A DNA stretch of 64,000 nt from Segatella cerevisiae (GCF_024054555.1 NZ_JAMXLY010000009.1:1-64000); one strand, 5' to 3'. Counted from the stretch's first letter, positions 43,841-52,819 are shown. Notes: generated by a model not told the origin, from the letters alone. A program made the numbers and translations.

Positions 43841-44212
43841 CTTCTTTCTTTTATGTACTTGTAAATATACTTATTTTTAAATATATGCGCCAAATATATT
43901 ATAGTTTTTAACTAAGTTCTAAAAGGATGAAGTGGGATTTATGCTTCTTATTCTTTTGTTTGTCGGCATTTTTATGGCTTCAGTTCCTGTAATTCTCATG
44001 GCTTTAGTTCCTGTAATAGTAATGTGACTTGAACCACTGTGCGCGATTTTATATAGCACATCGAAGTTATTTCCCGCTTTGGAAATATTAATGGGAATGC
44101 AAAAACCTTTTCTTAGTATTTTAGTGCACGGGGGACTTCTCCGTCAGGACAGACAGCTTAAAGTGCATATAGTTATTAAGTATAAGAGAATGTTTCTGAG
44201 TGGATTGCTCTT
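43841..44212. other. Intergenic stretch before the restriction locus
   Basis: Contains the hydrophobic micro-frame at 43941-44027 with its 24-bp repeat. Otherwise I see no recognisable element. Confidence 0.4.
43941..44027 (+). CDS. Possible 28-residue hydrophobic peptide
   Basis: An ATG frame encodes a peptide with no charged residue (MLLILLFVGIFMASV, then PVILMALVPVIVM). It includes a 24-bp in-frame direct repeat (MASVPVIL / MALVPVIV). AAAAGGA lies 14 bases upstream of the ATG. It could be a small membrane peptide, such as a type I toxin, or an accident of an AT-rich region. No antisense RNA or promoter is proven. Confidence 0.22.
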   Translation: MLLILLFVGIFMASVPVILMALVPVIVM

Positions 44213-44299
44213 CATTAGATATTTTTGCGTATATACGCATTTTTGTCCAAAGTAAATGCTGTTTGAGTAATAATCTTGAAAATTTTACCTCAACAAACT
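44213..44299. repeat. Left direct repeat bracketing the hsd locus
   Basis: About 87 bp matching 51446-51531 in the same orientation, with roughly ten differences by eye. It includes the perfect palindrome TGCGTATATACGCA. It lies 225 bases before hsdM. Confidence 0.85.
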
Positions 44300-44524
44300 A
44301 TTGATATAGAAATTGCTTTCTTTTGAATTTGTCTTAATCACGTTCTTTAACCGGTAACAACCATCCTTAGTTTTCAGGATAGTTGTGAAGGGTTAAGAAT
44401 ATCTTTCTGACCTATTTATCGAAAATGTGCTTCCTTCTATGACAGGAGGCGCACTTTAGGTATTTTTTGTTTTCACCTTTAAATAAAATTTCGTAAATTC
44501 GCAGCACAAATACCTATTTTTAGT
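44300..44524. other. Leader region of hsdM
   Basis: Holds imperfect hairpins, one near 44367-44396 (ACAACCATCCT...AGGATAGTTGT) and one near 44424-44457 (GTGCTTCCT...AGGAGGCGCAC). A TAAATTCG near-match to the -7 box is at 44494-44501. No gene seen. Confidence 0.4.
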
Positions 44525-46546
44525 ATGACTGCACAAGAATTGGCTCAGATGATATGGGGTATCAAGGAATTGATACGGGATGATTACAATGACAAGGATG
44601 TAGATCAGGTAATCATGCCTTTTACCCTCCTTCGTCGTCTGGACTGTGTATTGGAAGATAAAAAAAAGGATATAGAGGAGGTCGAAAAACAATTGAAAGC
44701 CTCAATCCCTGATGAAGATAAATTGAGCGAATATGTTTCGGATTCGTTGCGTCTGACCAAAGGAATACCGTTTTATAACCGTTCCAAACTATCGCTGAAA
44801 AAGATGTTGGGCAACCCGGAAGAACTTACTAGCAATTTCAAGACGTATTTGGATGGGTTCAGTGAGAATATCAAGGATATCCTTTACAACTTTACGGGTG
44901 GGAAAGAAAAGGGGCTTAGTCCTATCTATGAAACCTTGGCCCGTAAGCAACTATTGTATAAGGTGACGGAAGCCTTCGTGCAAAAGGCCGATTTGAGTTT
45001 GCAGTCCGTTGACAACCACATGATGGGGACGGTTTTCGAGACGATTATCCGTTATTCGAAGGAGTCGACCAACGATAAGGCCGGTCAGTACTATACTCCC
45101 CGTGAGATCATCCGACTCCTGGTCAACTTGGTCATGTGCGGTGAAGAACGGAAGATCTACCGGGAAGGTCATTTATATACGGTCTATGATCCTTGCTGCG
45201 GTACGGGCGGCATGCTTACTCTGGCAAAGGAATATTTGGAGAGACAGACTGGTAGGAAGAATGTGGCTCACTTGCATGGTCAGGAACTCAACGAACAGAC
45301 TTACGCTATCTGTAAGTCGGATTTGATCATGAAGGGGGATGATGCCAGTGGTATCCACTTGGGCAATACCTTGACTCACGATTATGAACGGGGGGCTACC
45401 TTTGACTATATGTTGGCTAACCCGCCTTTTGGTATGGACTGGAAGAAGAGTGAAGAACAGATTAGGGATGAAGCTGAAACCTCATGCAGTCGTTTCTCTC
45501 CAGGCCTACCGAGTACGAGTGACGGCTCTTTGCTGTTCTTGCTCCACATGATCAGTAAGATGCGCCCGAAGGAAGGCAGCCGTATTGGGATTGTTCTCAA
45601 CGGGTCTCCTCTCTTCAACGGAGATGCCGGTTCAGGATGGAGTAACATTCGTAAGTACTTGCTTGATAAGAATCTTCTGGATCTTATTGTTGCCCTGCCG
45701 GGGGATCTCTTCTATGGTACTGGTATCAATACTTATTTGTGGATACTTGACAATAAACGGCCTGAGGAACGTCGGGGAAAGGTGCTTTTCATCAATGCCA
45801 ATTACCCCAAGTTTGAGACTTTGCTCCAACATTCCTTGGGCAAGAAGCGCTATGAGCTGAGCAAAGAGGGAAGCGAGGAAATGGTGGAACTATACCGCAA
45901 CTATCGTGATGCCTCGGATGATATTGATGGAAAACAAACAGCTATAGCCAAGGTCATTCCCTACGAAGACTTTGAATATACCAAGGTCACCGTCCTCCGT
46001 CCGCTCCGTTTAATATATAAGGATAGTTCTCAAAAAATCGAAAGATTGATACGGCAAGGGAGTTTGAAGAAAGCCGACCAGTCCTTTTTCAATAATATCG
46101 CCAATCTTCCTGATGTCGATTCCGAACGGACCGATGCGGCATTCTTTGATAAACTTCGAAAAAGCAAGGTGTTTCGGAAATTAACTGCGCTTCAGATTAA
46201 GAAAGTCCGCCAGTATTTGGGAGAAATTCGGGAAGGTGCTCCAATGGTGCATGAAGACCCCTTCGATAACGACAGTCCCTTAGTGCCCGATCCCAACCTT
46301 ACGGATACAGAGAACATTCCTTTCACGGAAGACATCGATACCTATTTTCAGCGTGAGGTGTTGAAGTTTGTTCCTGATGCCTGGTTGGACCGCACCAAGG
46401 ACAAACTAGGGTGTGAATTTCCCTTTACCCGTCTTTTTTATACCTATCAACCTTTGCGTTCCACGGAGGAAATTATGGCTGATCTCAAAGCCTTGGATGC
46501 AGATAGCGAAAAGGATAGGAAGGCATTAATGGAGGAAGAATCATGA
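44525..46546 (+). CDS. hsdM: Type I restriction-modification DNA methyltransferase subunit
   Basis: 673 residues. N-terminal helical HsdM domain (LAQMIWGIKELIRDDYN...RRLDCVLED), SAM-binding motif YDPCCGTGGM (about 221-230) and the adenine-methylation motif NPPFG (299-303). Together with HsdS it methylates adenine in the recognition site; with HsdR it forms the restriction complex. C-terminus longer than many HsdM. Overlaps hsdS by 4 bases (ATGA), so translation is coupled. It would protect host DNA from HsdR. Confidence 0.95.
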   Translation: MTAQELAQMIWGIKELIRDDYNDKDVDQVIMPFTLLRRLDCVLEDKKKDIEEVEKQLKASIPDEDKLSEYVSDSLRLTKGIPFYNRSKLSLKKMLGNPEELTSNFKTYLDGFSENIKDILYNFTGGKEKGLSPIYETLARKQLLYKVTEAFVQKADLSLQSVDNHMMGTVFETIIRYSKESTNDKAGQYYTPREIIRLLVNLVMCGEERKIYREGHLYTVYDPCCGTGGMLTLAKEYLERQTGRKNVAHLHGQELNEQTYAICKSDLIMKGDDASGIHLGNTLTHDYERGATFDYMLANPPFGMDWKKSEEQIRDEAETSCSRFSPGLPSTSDGSLLFLLHMISKMRPKEGSRIGIVLNGSPLFNGDAGSGWSNIRKYLLDKNLLDLIVALPGDLFYGTGINTYLWILDNKRPEERRGKVLFINANYPKFETLLQHSLGKKRYELSKEGSEEMVELYRNYRDASDDIDGKQTAIAKVIPYEDFEYTKVTVLRPLRLIYKDSSQKIERLIRQGSLKKADQSFFNNIANLPDVDSERTDAAFFDKLRKSKVFRKLTALQIKKVRQYLGEIREGAPMVHEDPFDNDSPLVPDPNLTDTENIPFTEDIDTYFQREVLKFVPDAWLDRTKDKLGCEFPFTRLFYTYQPLRSTEEIMADLKALDADSEKDRKALMEEES

Positions 46547-47760
46547 GAAGATATGAACACTATAAGGATTCTGGTATAGAATGGATTGGAGAAATTCCGA
46601 AACATTGGGATAAATGTCGATTTAAAAATTTTCTTCAATTAAAGACACATCCTTCAAACAATTCTAATAAAGTAGGTTTGGAGAATATAGAAAGTGGAAC
46701 AGGTAAATTTCTCGTTAAAGAAAACAATTTCGAAGGTAATGGAATTGGTTTTCAATGTAACGATATTTTATATGGAAAATTACGTCCTTATCTTAAGAAG
46801 GTATGGTTGGCTGATACTGAAGGTAATGCCATTGGAGACTTTTTTGTCTTTTCTGTTAAAGAAAATGCTTATCCTAAATTTGTAAAATGGTTATTGCTTT
46901 CTGATAAGTTTACCAATGTGGTTAATGGTTCTACTTATGGAGCAAAAATGCCAAGAGTGTCATCAAACTTTATGCTTTCCTTATCTTATTATATTCCCCC
47001 TTTTTCCGAACAGAGATTCATTGCTGATTACTTAGACAAAAGGTGTGGTCTGATAGATGGGATGATTGGTAATTTGCAAAAGAAAATAGAGTTATTAAAA
47101 GAACTGAAGTCTTCTATTATTAGTCGAGTCGTAACGAAAGGTCTTGATCCTCATGTCAAAATGAGGGATTCAGGGATAGAATGGATCGGAAAAATTCCTG
47201 AGCATTGGGAGAAATGTCGGTTGAAAAATCTCATTCAATTAAAGACCCTTCCTTCAAACAATTCTAATAAAATAGGTTTGGAGAATATAGAAAGTGGAAC
47301 GGGAAAATTTCTCGTTAAAGAAAATAATTTCGAAGGTAATGGAATTGGTTTTCAATGTAACGATATTTTGTATGGAAAATTACGCCCGTATCTTAAAAAG
47401 GTATGGTTGGCTGATACCGAAGGTAATGCCATTGGAGACTTTTTCGTTTTTTCAGTCAAAGAAAATGCTTATCCTAAATTTGTAAAATGGTTATTGCTTT
47501 CTGATAAATTTACCAATGTAGTCGATGGATCCACTTATGGAGCAAAAATGCCAAGGGTGTCATTTAACTTTATGATTTCCTTATATTGTTATATTCCCCC
47601 ACTTTCAGAACAGAAATCCATTGCCGATTACCTTGATGATAAATGTGAAAAGATTGATTCTGTTGTCACAAAGTCTCAGCGCAAGATAGACTTATTGAAG
47701 GAATACAAGACCGCACTGATTAGTGAAGTGGTGACTGGAAAAAGGAAAGTGAGTGCTTAA
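46543..47760 (+). CDS. hsdS: Type I restriction specificity subunit with two near-identical target-recognition domains
   Basis: 405 residues in two 200-residue halves with exact 600-bp period: DSGIEWIG begins at residue 9 and again at 209. Each half has a target-recognition domain (about 25-150 and 225-350) and a helical spacer (EQ..IADYLD onward). In 360 aligned bases (46621-46980 against 47221-47580) I count 29 differences, mostly silent. Normal HsdS halves differ and read different half-sites, so this one should read a symmetric, interrupted palindrome. AT-richer than hsdM and hsdR. Followed by hsdR after 23 bases. Confidence 0.93.
   Translation: MRRYEHYKDSGIEWIGEIPKHWDKCRFKNFLQLKTHPSNNSNKVGLENIESGTGKFLVKENNFEGNGIGFQCNDILYGKLRPYLKKVWLADTEGNAIGDFFVFSVKENAYPKFVKWLLLSDKFTNVVNGSTYGAKMPRVSSNFMLSLSYYIPPFSEQRFIADYLDKRCGLIDGMIGNLQKKIELLKELKSSIISRVVTKGLDPHVKMRDSGIEWIGKIPEHWEKCRLKNLIQLKTLPSNNSNKIGLENIESGTGKFLVKENNFEGNGIGFQCNDILYGKLRPYLKKVWLADTEGNAIGDFFVFSVKENAYPKFVKWLLLSDKFTNVVDGSTYGAKMPRVSFNFMISLYCYIPPLSEQKSIADYLDDKCEKIDSVVTKSQRKIDLLKEYKTALISEVVTGKRKVSA
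46567..47755 (+). repeat. 600-bp internal tandem duplication of hsdS
   Basis: Unit 1 about 46567-47166, unit 2 about 47167-47755. Identity is highest through the target-recognition domains (about 92 percent by hand count) and lower at the outer helices, pointing to duplication or gene conversion of the domain. Confidence 0.85.
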
Positions 47761-47783
47761 CCAAGAATTAAAAGTAAAGAGAT

Positions 47784-50700
47784 ATGCCGGAAAAACTGAA
47801 CGAAACTTATTTTGAACAACATATTGCAGACTATCTTGCTTCAAGTCCGTTGTATGTGCAGAGGAGTCCGAAAGACTTCGATATAGAACACCTTGTGGAC
47901 CGTGAATTGCTGGTACGGTTTTTAAAAGCACAGAAAGATAGTTGGCGGAGGCTTCTTCATATTTATGGATCGGAAGAAGAAGGCGTAAATGCAGTGATTA
48001 CTGCGGTCAACCATAAGATTGATAGGGGAGAAAGTTACCTCAAGTTGCTTAGGGAAGGAGTGGTCCTCAGTGGCGTGAGCTTCAAACTCCTGCAATTCAA
48101 ACCGGATATGCATTTGGATGATGAAACTCAAAAACTCTATGAGCAAAACCGTTTTGCGGTCGTGCGCCAGATGAAATATTCGTCTGCTGGCTCGGATAAA
48201 GATAACGAACTTGACTTGTGCATTCTCATCAATGGGTGGCCGCTTATGACCTTGGAACTGAAAAACGAGGCTACCGGACAAACGGTACAGAATGCCATGC
48301 TTCAGTATGAATATGATCGAGATGCAAAAAACCGGATGCTGAAGACCTGTCTTGTTCATTTTGCGATGGATAATAATACGGTGATGATGACAACCCGACT
48401 GGATGGGGAAGCTACCCGGTTTCTGCCTTTCAATAAGGATGCGAAAAATCCTATAGTGAAGGATGACTATGCCACTTGCTATATGTGGAAAGAGATCTTG
48501 CAGGCTGATTCGCTTTTGAATATCATCCAGCATTTTATCAAGCAGTTTTCTACTCATAAAGGACAAGTGACCATCTTCCCCCGTTTTCATCAGTTGAGGG
48601 TAGTCAGACGTATTATTCGACAGGTGAAGAAAGATGGGGTGGGACGAAACTTCCTAATCCAGCATAGTGCAGGGAGCGGTAAAACCAATTCTATGGCTTG
48701 GCTTGCACATCAGTTGGCCAATCTTCAGAACTCTGACAATACTCCAGTGTTTGACAGTGTGATCATGGTCACGGATCGTGTTGTGCTTGACAAGAATGTT
48801 GCAGATGTCATTAAAAAGTTTGAAACTGTTCCTGGTACAGTAAATGATATTCGACACGGCAGCAAGAGACTGGCTTCAGCTTTGGAAGATGGAAGCCGTA
48901 TCATCGTGAGTACAGTGCAGAAATTCGGATATGCCATGGATTATCTGAATCAAATAGCGGGGCAACATTTCGCAGTGATCATCGATGAGGCCCATTCGGC
49001 AATGGGTAATGAAGCAGCTAAGGATATTCAGGAGGTATTGACTCGGAAGGACCAGTTGGAAGATGTGGTAGACGACTATGATCCGGTTGAGGAGACTCCT
49101 TTGGACCATGTCCTCAGTGAGTTGCAGGCCTCCCGAAAGCAGATGAAACATATTTCTTATTTTGCTTTTACGGCTACTCCAAAAGATCGGACTTTTGCTC
49201 TGTTCGGAGAACCGGATGGAAAGGCATTTGATTATTATACGATGAAACAGGCCATTGAGGAGGGCTTTATCCTGGATGTGCTGCAAAATTATACGACCTT
49301 ACAGACGATGTTTGAACTGGTGAAGGACGAGAAGGTCACTCCGGATGAAGAAAAGGACAGAACGTACGAAAAGAAAAAGGCGCTTCGTCTGACCATGCAA
49401 TATGTGAATGACCAGCCTTATGTCTTGGATTACAAGGCCAAAATGATTGTGGACTGGTTGATGACCAAGACCATCTATAAAATCAAAGGTAAAGCGAAGG
49501 CGATGGTAGTGACCAGTTCACGCAAGCAAGCTGTACGCTATAAGCAAGCGATAGACAAAATTATCAAGGAGAAATACAACGGGGCAGTGAAGACACTTGT
49601 CGCTTTCTCCGGAACTGTGGATATAGATGGTGTGAGCTATACGGAAGAATCCTTGAACGGCTGGGGCATCAGAGACAATGCCATCAAGGTGAAGTTTGAA
49701 GAACGGGATGAGAGAATTCTTATCGTAGCCGAAAAGTTCCAGACCGGATTTGACCAACCTTTGTTGCATACGATGTTTGTCGACAAGAAAATGGGTGGCA
49801 TCCAGTGTGTTCAGACGTTGAGTCGCTTGAACCGTTGCCATCCTGACAAGGAAGATACGATGGTGATAGATTTTGTCAACAAACAGAAGGATGTCTATGA
49901 TGCGTTCAAGGATTACTATCAAGTGACTTATCTCGAGGGTAAGGATGATCCGCAACGTCTGTATGACTATAAAAATGACATTGAAAATTATGGCCTTTTT
50001 ACTCCTGAAGATGTAGAGAGGGTGGCAACTGTAGTGGCTGCTAATAACTCTAAGGGAATAGAGGCGCTCTCACCGATGATGCGTAAACTCACTGATGAGA
50101 AGGTCAAACCGATGGAAAGGGACAAACAGACACGTTATCGGAGGTTGGTCAACCGCTATATCCGGCAATATGGGTATCTGGCACAGATCATGAATTTTAT
50201 CGATCCAAAACTCGAAGCCTTCTATATTTTCTGCAAACTTTATTATAAGTTTTTGCCTTACAACGAGGATACTTTACCTACAGACTTGCTGAACAAGATC
50301 GACTTGGATAAATACCGTGTGCAGCTGGCTGAGGAGGGGACAATTGTTCTGGATGAGAAGGATGGCGTGCTGAAGACACCGAATGGAAGTGATGTTCAGA
50401 ATCCACAGGAGGAAGAAATCACCTTAGATGACTTGTTGAAAACAGTCAACGAACCCTATTCCGGTTTCTTGGACGAGAATGACCGGCTCATTAAGAACAT
50501 TGCGGATCAGTTGAAGAACGACCCCGAAGTCATTCAGATGTATCAGGCCGGAAATACCTTGGATACCATCATGGAGGAAATGAAAAAGAAATTCGGACAG
50601 AAAACCATGGCCGAAATCGGTAAGTACATCAGTCTTACGGAAGCGATGAAAAAGAGTCCGTCGCTTAGCGAAAGCATCATTACGGCTATCGTAGACTTTA

Positions 50701-51299
50701 TAGGAGAGTATGCGAATAAGGATAGAGTGCCTAAATATGATGAAGCCGTGTTGAAGGAGAAGATGTTGGATGAGTTCAGTGATGAGTTTTCTGAGATTTG
50801 CGGACCGGTGTACCGTAGTCTGGAAGAGGTGCTGGATGACTTTTTCGTTATCTTGGGGGCAGCTACAACCCGCCAACTTGATGGGCTGAATCTGTCTACG
50901 AAGAATGCTCTGAACGCTGTATATTGTGGCAATCTCGACCAAACTTACAAGGCTTTGTATTTCTCTCAACTCTCTACAAAATTCGAGGCTTTTTTGCGTA
51001 AAATGTACTATTTGGAATATAGTGAGGATGTGCCAGTAGAGGAGGGACACAATAGTGGTCTGGCGAATACGGCCTGGCATTTTAAGGAATTGTGGAGACT
51101 GAAAAACAATCCGGATAGTCGCTTTCAGGCTCTTGGTAATTATTTTCAGGACTTGAGAAGTTGGCGTAATAATGAGTCACATAGTGCACCTGATTATTCT
51201 GAGTCGGAATTGGATAAGAACATTCATGAGACCGTATCTCTCTATATCTTTGTTGTTGCTATCAATATCCCGAAACTTGAGGCTATGGAGAAAATTTGA
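47784..51299 (+). CDS. hsdR: Type I restriction enzyme endonuclease/translocase subunit
   Basis: 1171 residues. N-terminal PD-(D/E)XK nuclease with Asp144 (NELDLCILING) and Glu158-Leu-Lys160, plus a QxxxY motif near 170-175. SF2 motor with Walker A HSAGSGKT (294-301), DEAH (401-404), TATPKDRT and QTLSRLNRC further on. C-terminal helical region binds HsdM/HsdS. It translocates and cuts unmethylated DNA away from the site. Intact and of full length, so the system is potentially active. Followed by a decayed gene fragment, not another hsd gene. Confidence 0.95.
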   Translation: MPEKLNETYFEQHIADYLASSPLYVQRSPKDFDIEHLVDRELLVRFLKAQKDSWRRLLHIYGSEEEGVNAVITAVNHKIDRGESYLKLLREGVVLSGVSFKLLQFKPDMHLDDETQKLYEQNRFAVVRQMKYSSAGSDKDNELDLCILINGWPLMTLELKNEATGQTVQNAMLQYEYDRDAKNRMLKTCLVHFAMDNNTVMMTTRLDGEATRFLPFNKDAKNPIVKDDYATCYMWKEILQADSLLNIIQHFIKQFSTHKGQVTIFPRFHQLRVVRRIIRQVKKDGVGRNFLIQHSAGSGKTNSMAWLAHQLANLQNSDNTPVFDSVIMVTDRVVLDKNVADVIKKFETVPGTVNDIRHGSKRLASALEDGSRIIVSTVQKFGYAMDYLNQIAGQHFAVIIDEAHSAMGNEAAKDIQEVLTRKDQLEDVVDDYDPVEETPLDHVLSELQASRKQMKHISYFAFTATPKDRTFALFGEPDGKAFDYYTMKQAIEEGFILDVLQNYTTLQTMFELVKDEKVTPDEEKDRTYEKKKALRLTMQYVNDQPYVLDYKAKMIVDWLMTKTIYKIKGKAKAMVVTSSRKQAVRYKQAIDKIIKEKYNGAVKTLVAFSGTVDIDGVSYTEESLNGWGIRDNAIKVKFEERDERILIVAEKFQTGFDQPLLHTMFVDKKMGGIQCVQTLSRLNRCHPDKEDTMVIDFVNKQKDVYDAFKDYYQVTYLEGKDDPQRLYDYKNDIENYGLFTPEDVERVATVVAANNSKGIEALSPMMRKLTDEKVKPMERDKQTRYRRLVNRYIRQYGYLAQIMNFIDPKLEAFYIFCKLYYKFLPYNEDTLPTDLLNKIDLDKYRVQLAEEGTIVLDEKDGVLKTPNGSDVQNPQEEEITLDDLLKTVNEPYSGFLDENDRLIKNIADQLKNDPEVIQMYQAGNTLDTIMEEMKKKFGQKTMAEIGKYISLTEAMKKSPSLSESIITAIVDFIGEYANKDRVPKYDEAVLKEKMLDEFSDEFSEICGPVYRSLEEVLDDFFVILGAATTRQLDGLNLSTKNALNAVYCGNLDQTYKALYFSQLSTKFEAFLRKMYYLEYSEDVPVEEGHNSGLANTAWHFKELWRLKNNPDSRFQALGNYFQDLRSWRNNESHSAPDYSESELDKNIHETVSLYIFVVAINIPKLEAMEKI

Positions 51300-51340
51300 A
51301 TAAGAACAAATAAACTATAATTATCCAGATCCGTCATTAG

Positions 51341-51451
51341 ATAAGGCCCATTACCAACGCGTTCTATCACGGTGACTATTCCCAATATGAGCCTGTAACG
51401 ATTACCGTAGAACCTAATGGTATTATCGTTACAAATATTCCTGCTCATTAG
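51341..51451 (+). pseudogene. Remnant of an AlbA-type ATP-binding/regulator gene (middle part)
   Basis: The frame reads RPITNAFYHGDYSQYEPV and then TITVEPNGIIVTNIPA before a stop. This matches the ATPase-like (HATPase_c_4) part of proteins with an N-terminal AlbA_2 domain, which typically read REAIxNAxxHRDYSQ. An in-frame TAG just upstream (51338-51340) and no start show decay. Such genes often sit inside type I restriction loci. Homology stops where the direct repeat begins (51446). Confidence 0.55.
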
Positions 51452-51531
51452 ATATTTTTGCGTATATACGCATTTTGTCCAAAGTGAATGCAGTTTAAGC
51501 AATAATCTTGAAGATTTTACTTCAACAAACT
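51446..51531. repeat. Right direct repeat bracketing the hsd locus
   Basis: Same orientation as 44213-44299, with the TGCGTATATACGCA palindrome. It begins at the point where the decayed ATP-binding gene loses homology, suggesting insertion or recombination there. Confidence 0.85.
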
Positions 51532-51582
51532 GTTCTCAATCAGGTACACCTTCACCCCCTAAGACCCCCTAAGCACCCCCCA

Positions 51583-51682
51583 AGTATCTCCCACGTATCT
51601 CCCAAGTATCTCCCACGTATCTCCCAAGTATCTCCCACGTATCTCCCAAGTATCTCCCACGTATCTCCCAAGTATCTCCTAA
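51583..51682. repeat. 11-bp minisatellite (TATCTCCCAMG)
   Basis: About nine units of TATCTCCCAAG and TATCTCCCACG, mostly alternating, giving a 22-bp higher period. The 11-bp unit is not a multiple of 3, so the frame reading through it shifts and is unlikely to be a gene. Confidence 0.9.
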
Positions 51683-51736
51683 ACATTTCTTAAGTACACT
51701 TTTGGAACACTACAAATACAAAAATTGATAGAAAAT

Positions 51737-51943
51737 ATGGGAGAAAAATATCTATCGATGACTGAGATGATGTCTATTTCTGATTTTAAAGACAGAAAGA
51801 ACTTTAGGGAGATCGGTGTCAATCTAGCTCTTTCAGACGGAGCCATAGAACGACTCTATCCTAATGAACCAACGAGCTAAAAGCAAATGTGTAAATTAAC
51901 AGAGCAAGCACTTAAATGGAAGAAAATATATGGTAACAAATAA
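51737..51943 (+). pseudogene. Remnant of the same or a related AlbA-type gene (C-terminal winged helix)
   Basis: The frame reads MSISDFKDRKNFREIGVNLA, then ALSDGAIERLYPNEPTS, an in-frame stop at 51878-51880, then KQMCKLTEQALKWKK before a second stop at 51941-51943. This is the C-terminal winged-helix pattern of AlbA/Fic-associated regulators (..YPDKPxSxxQKYRLTxKG). With the fragment at 51341 it outlines one broken gene with its middle replaced by repeats. Confidence 0.5.
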
Positions 51944-51985
51944 TATAACTGCCTGGGCATGATATTTTTTGTTTCTATTGTTGCC

Positions 51986-52262
51986 CATCTTCGCGACTGA
52001 GGATGTATATCCATTCATGGTATTGATACTTATCCCTGTATTTTGTTGATGCACAACCATACGTTCCGCCCACCGCTTTCTGAGGTCCTATTGATGAGTT
52101 TTTTGAAGTTCTGTTCATGCTTTTCTTGCGTCCTGTCAATAAGTTTTTTGAGGTTCTGATGAAGCGCTTTATGAGGGTCTGTTCATACGTATCCTGACAT
52201 TGTCCGGATACGCTTTATTAGCACCTAATAAAGCGCTTCTTTACACCCTAATAAAGCGCTTC
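51986..52262. repeat. Intergenic element B: related to element A with different palindromes
   Basis: Shares the flank of 3158-3418 (CATCTTCGC, ATTGATACTTATCC, GTTCTGTTCA, TTATGAGG, GCACCTAA, TTACACC). The repeat words are different: GAAGCGCTTTAT (52161-52172) is exactly complementary to ATAAAGCGCTTC at 52228-52239 and 52251-52262 (23 bp apart). CGTATCC (52188-52194) pairs with GGATACG (52206-52212). Nested hairpins are thus possible. Function unknown. Confidence 0.75.
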
Positions 52263-52313
52263 AACAGATTGCCCCAACCGTTTTGTCCACCAAAAACCCA
52301 AATAGGGAACGTA

Positions 52314-52355
52314 CAGGGAACGAGAAGGGAACGAGGAGGGAACGGGAGGGAACGG
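52314..52355. repeat. GGGAACG short-repeat array
   Basis: Five copies of GGGAACG spaced 9-11 bases apart, purine-rich on the plus strand. Located just after element B. No gene in frame that I can support. Confidence 0.75.
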
Positions 52356-52819
52356 ATTCGTTTTCGGTCTGTTCCTGATCTGTCTTTGTAACAGAACTAC
52401 AGAAGAGCCAGTAGTGATTATCTTGTACCTTGCTGGCAAGTGGCGGTAGACTGCAATTTTTAGCAGAAAGTTTCATGTTTTGGTTCTATAGCGGTCGTGT
52501 GGATAATCAGGGTTCAATTCACCTGTTACAAAATTGATTATCGCCTTTAAAAAGCATCGTGAAACTACTGTTTGATCGGACTTTTACAGTTGATCGTTTA
52601 AGATAGTAATTCATATGAGGCATCCTTAAAATCCAAAAAACATTAAAAGTTCATCTGGTCGTGAAGCATGATTTGGTGGACTTGGCGAGAATTTCTAACT
52701 TTGTTACAGTTAGTGGTAAGTCGTAGATATCCTAGAAAAATAATATGGTATTTTCCGGATTTATAGGATATTGTGCTGCTGGCTTTTGCCTTAGCAAGGG
52801 GGAAAGTAAAAGAAAGTAG
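52356..52819. other. Non-coding remainder of the accessory region
   Basis: No recognisable gene, RNA or repeat beyond weak AT-rich dyads. Probably debris of former insertions. Confidence 0.35.

Noticed and set aside
44213..44299. Recombinase-driven inversion (phase-variable) site
   Set aside because: The two repeats are in the same orientation, so they could delete but not invert the locus, and no invertase gene is nearby.
46543..47760. Two separate hsdS genes
   Set aside because: The two halves are in one uninterrupted frame with the normal central conserved linker, so it is one subunit.
51508..51693. 61-codon frame through the minisatellite
   Set aside because: The 11-bp repeat shifts frame each unit and the product is low-complexity with no family. 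Explained by the DNA repeat.
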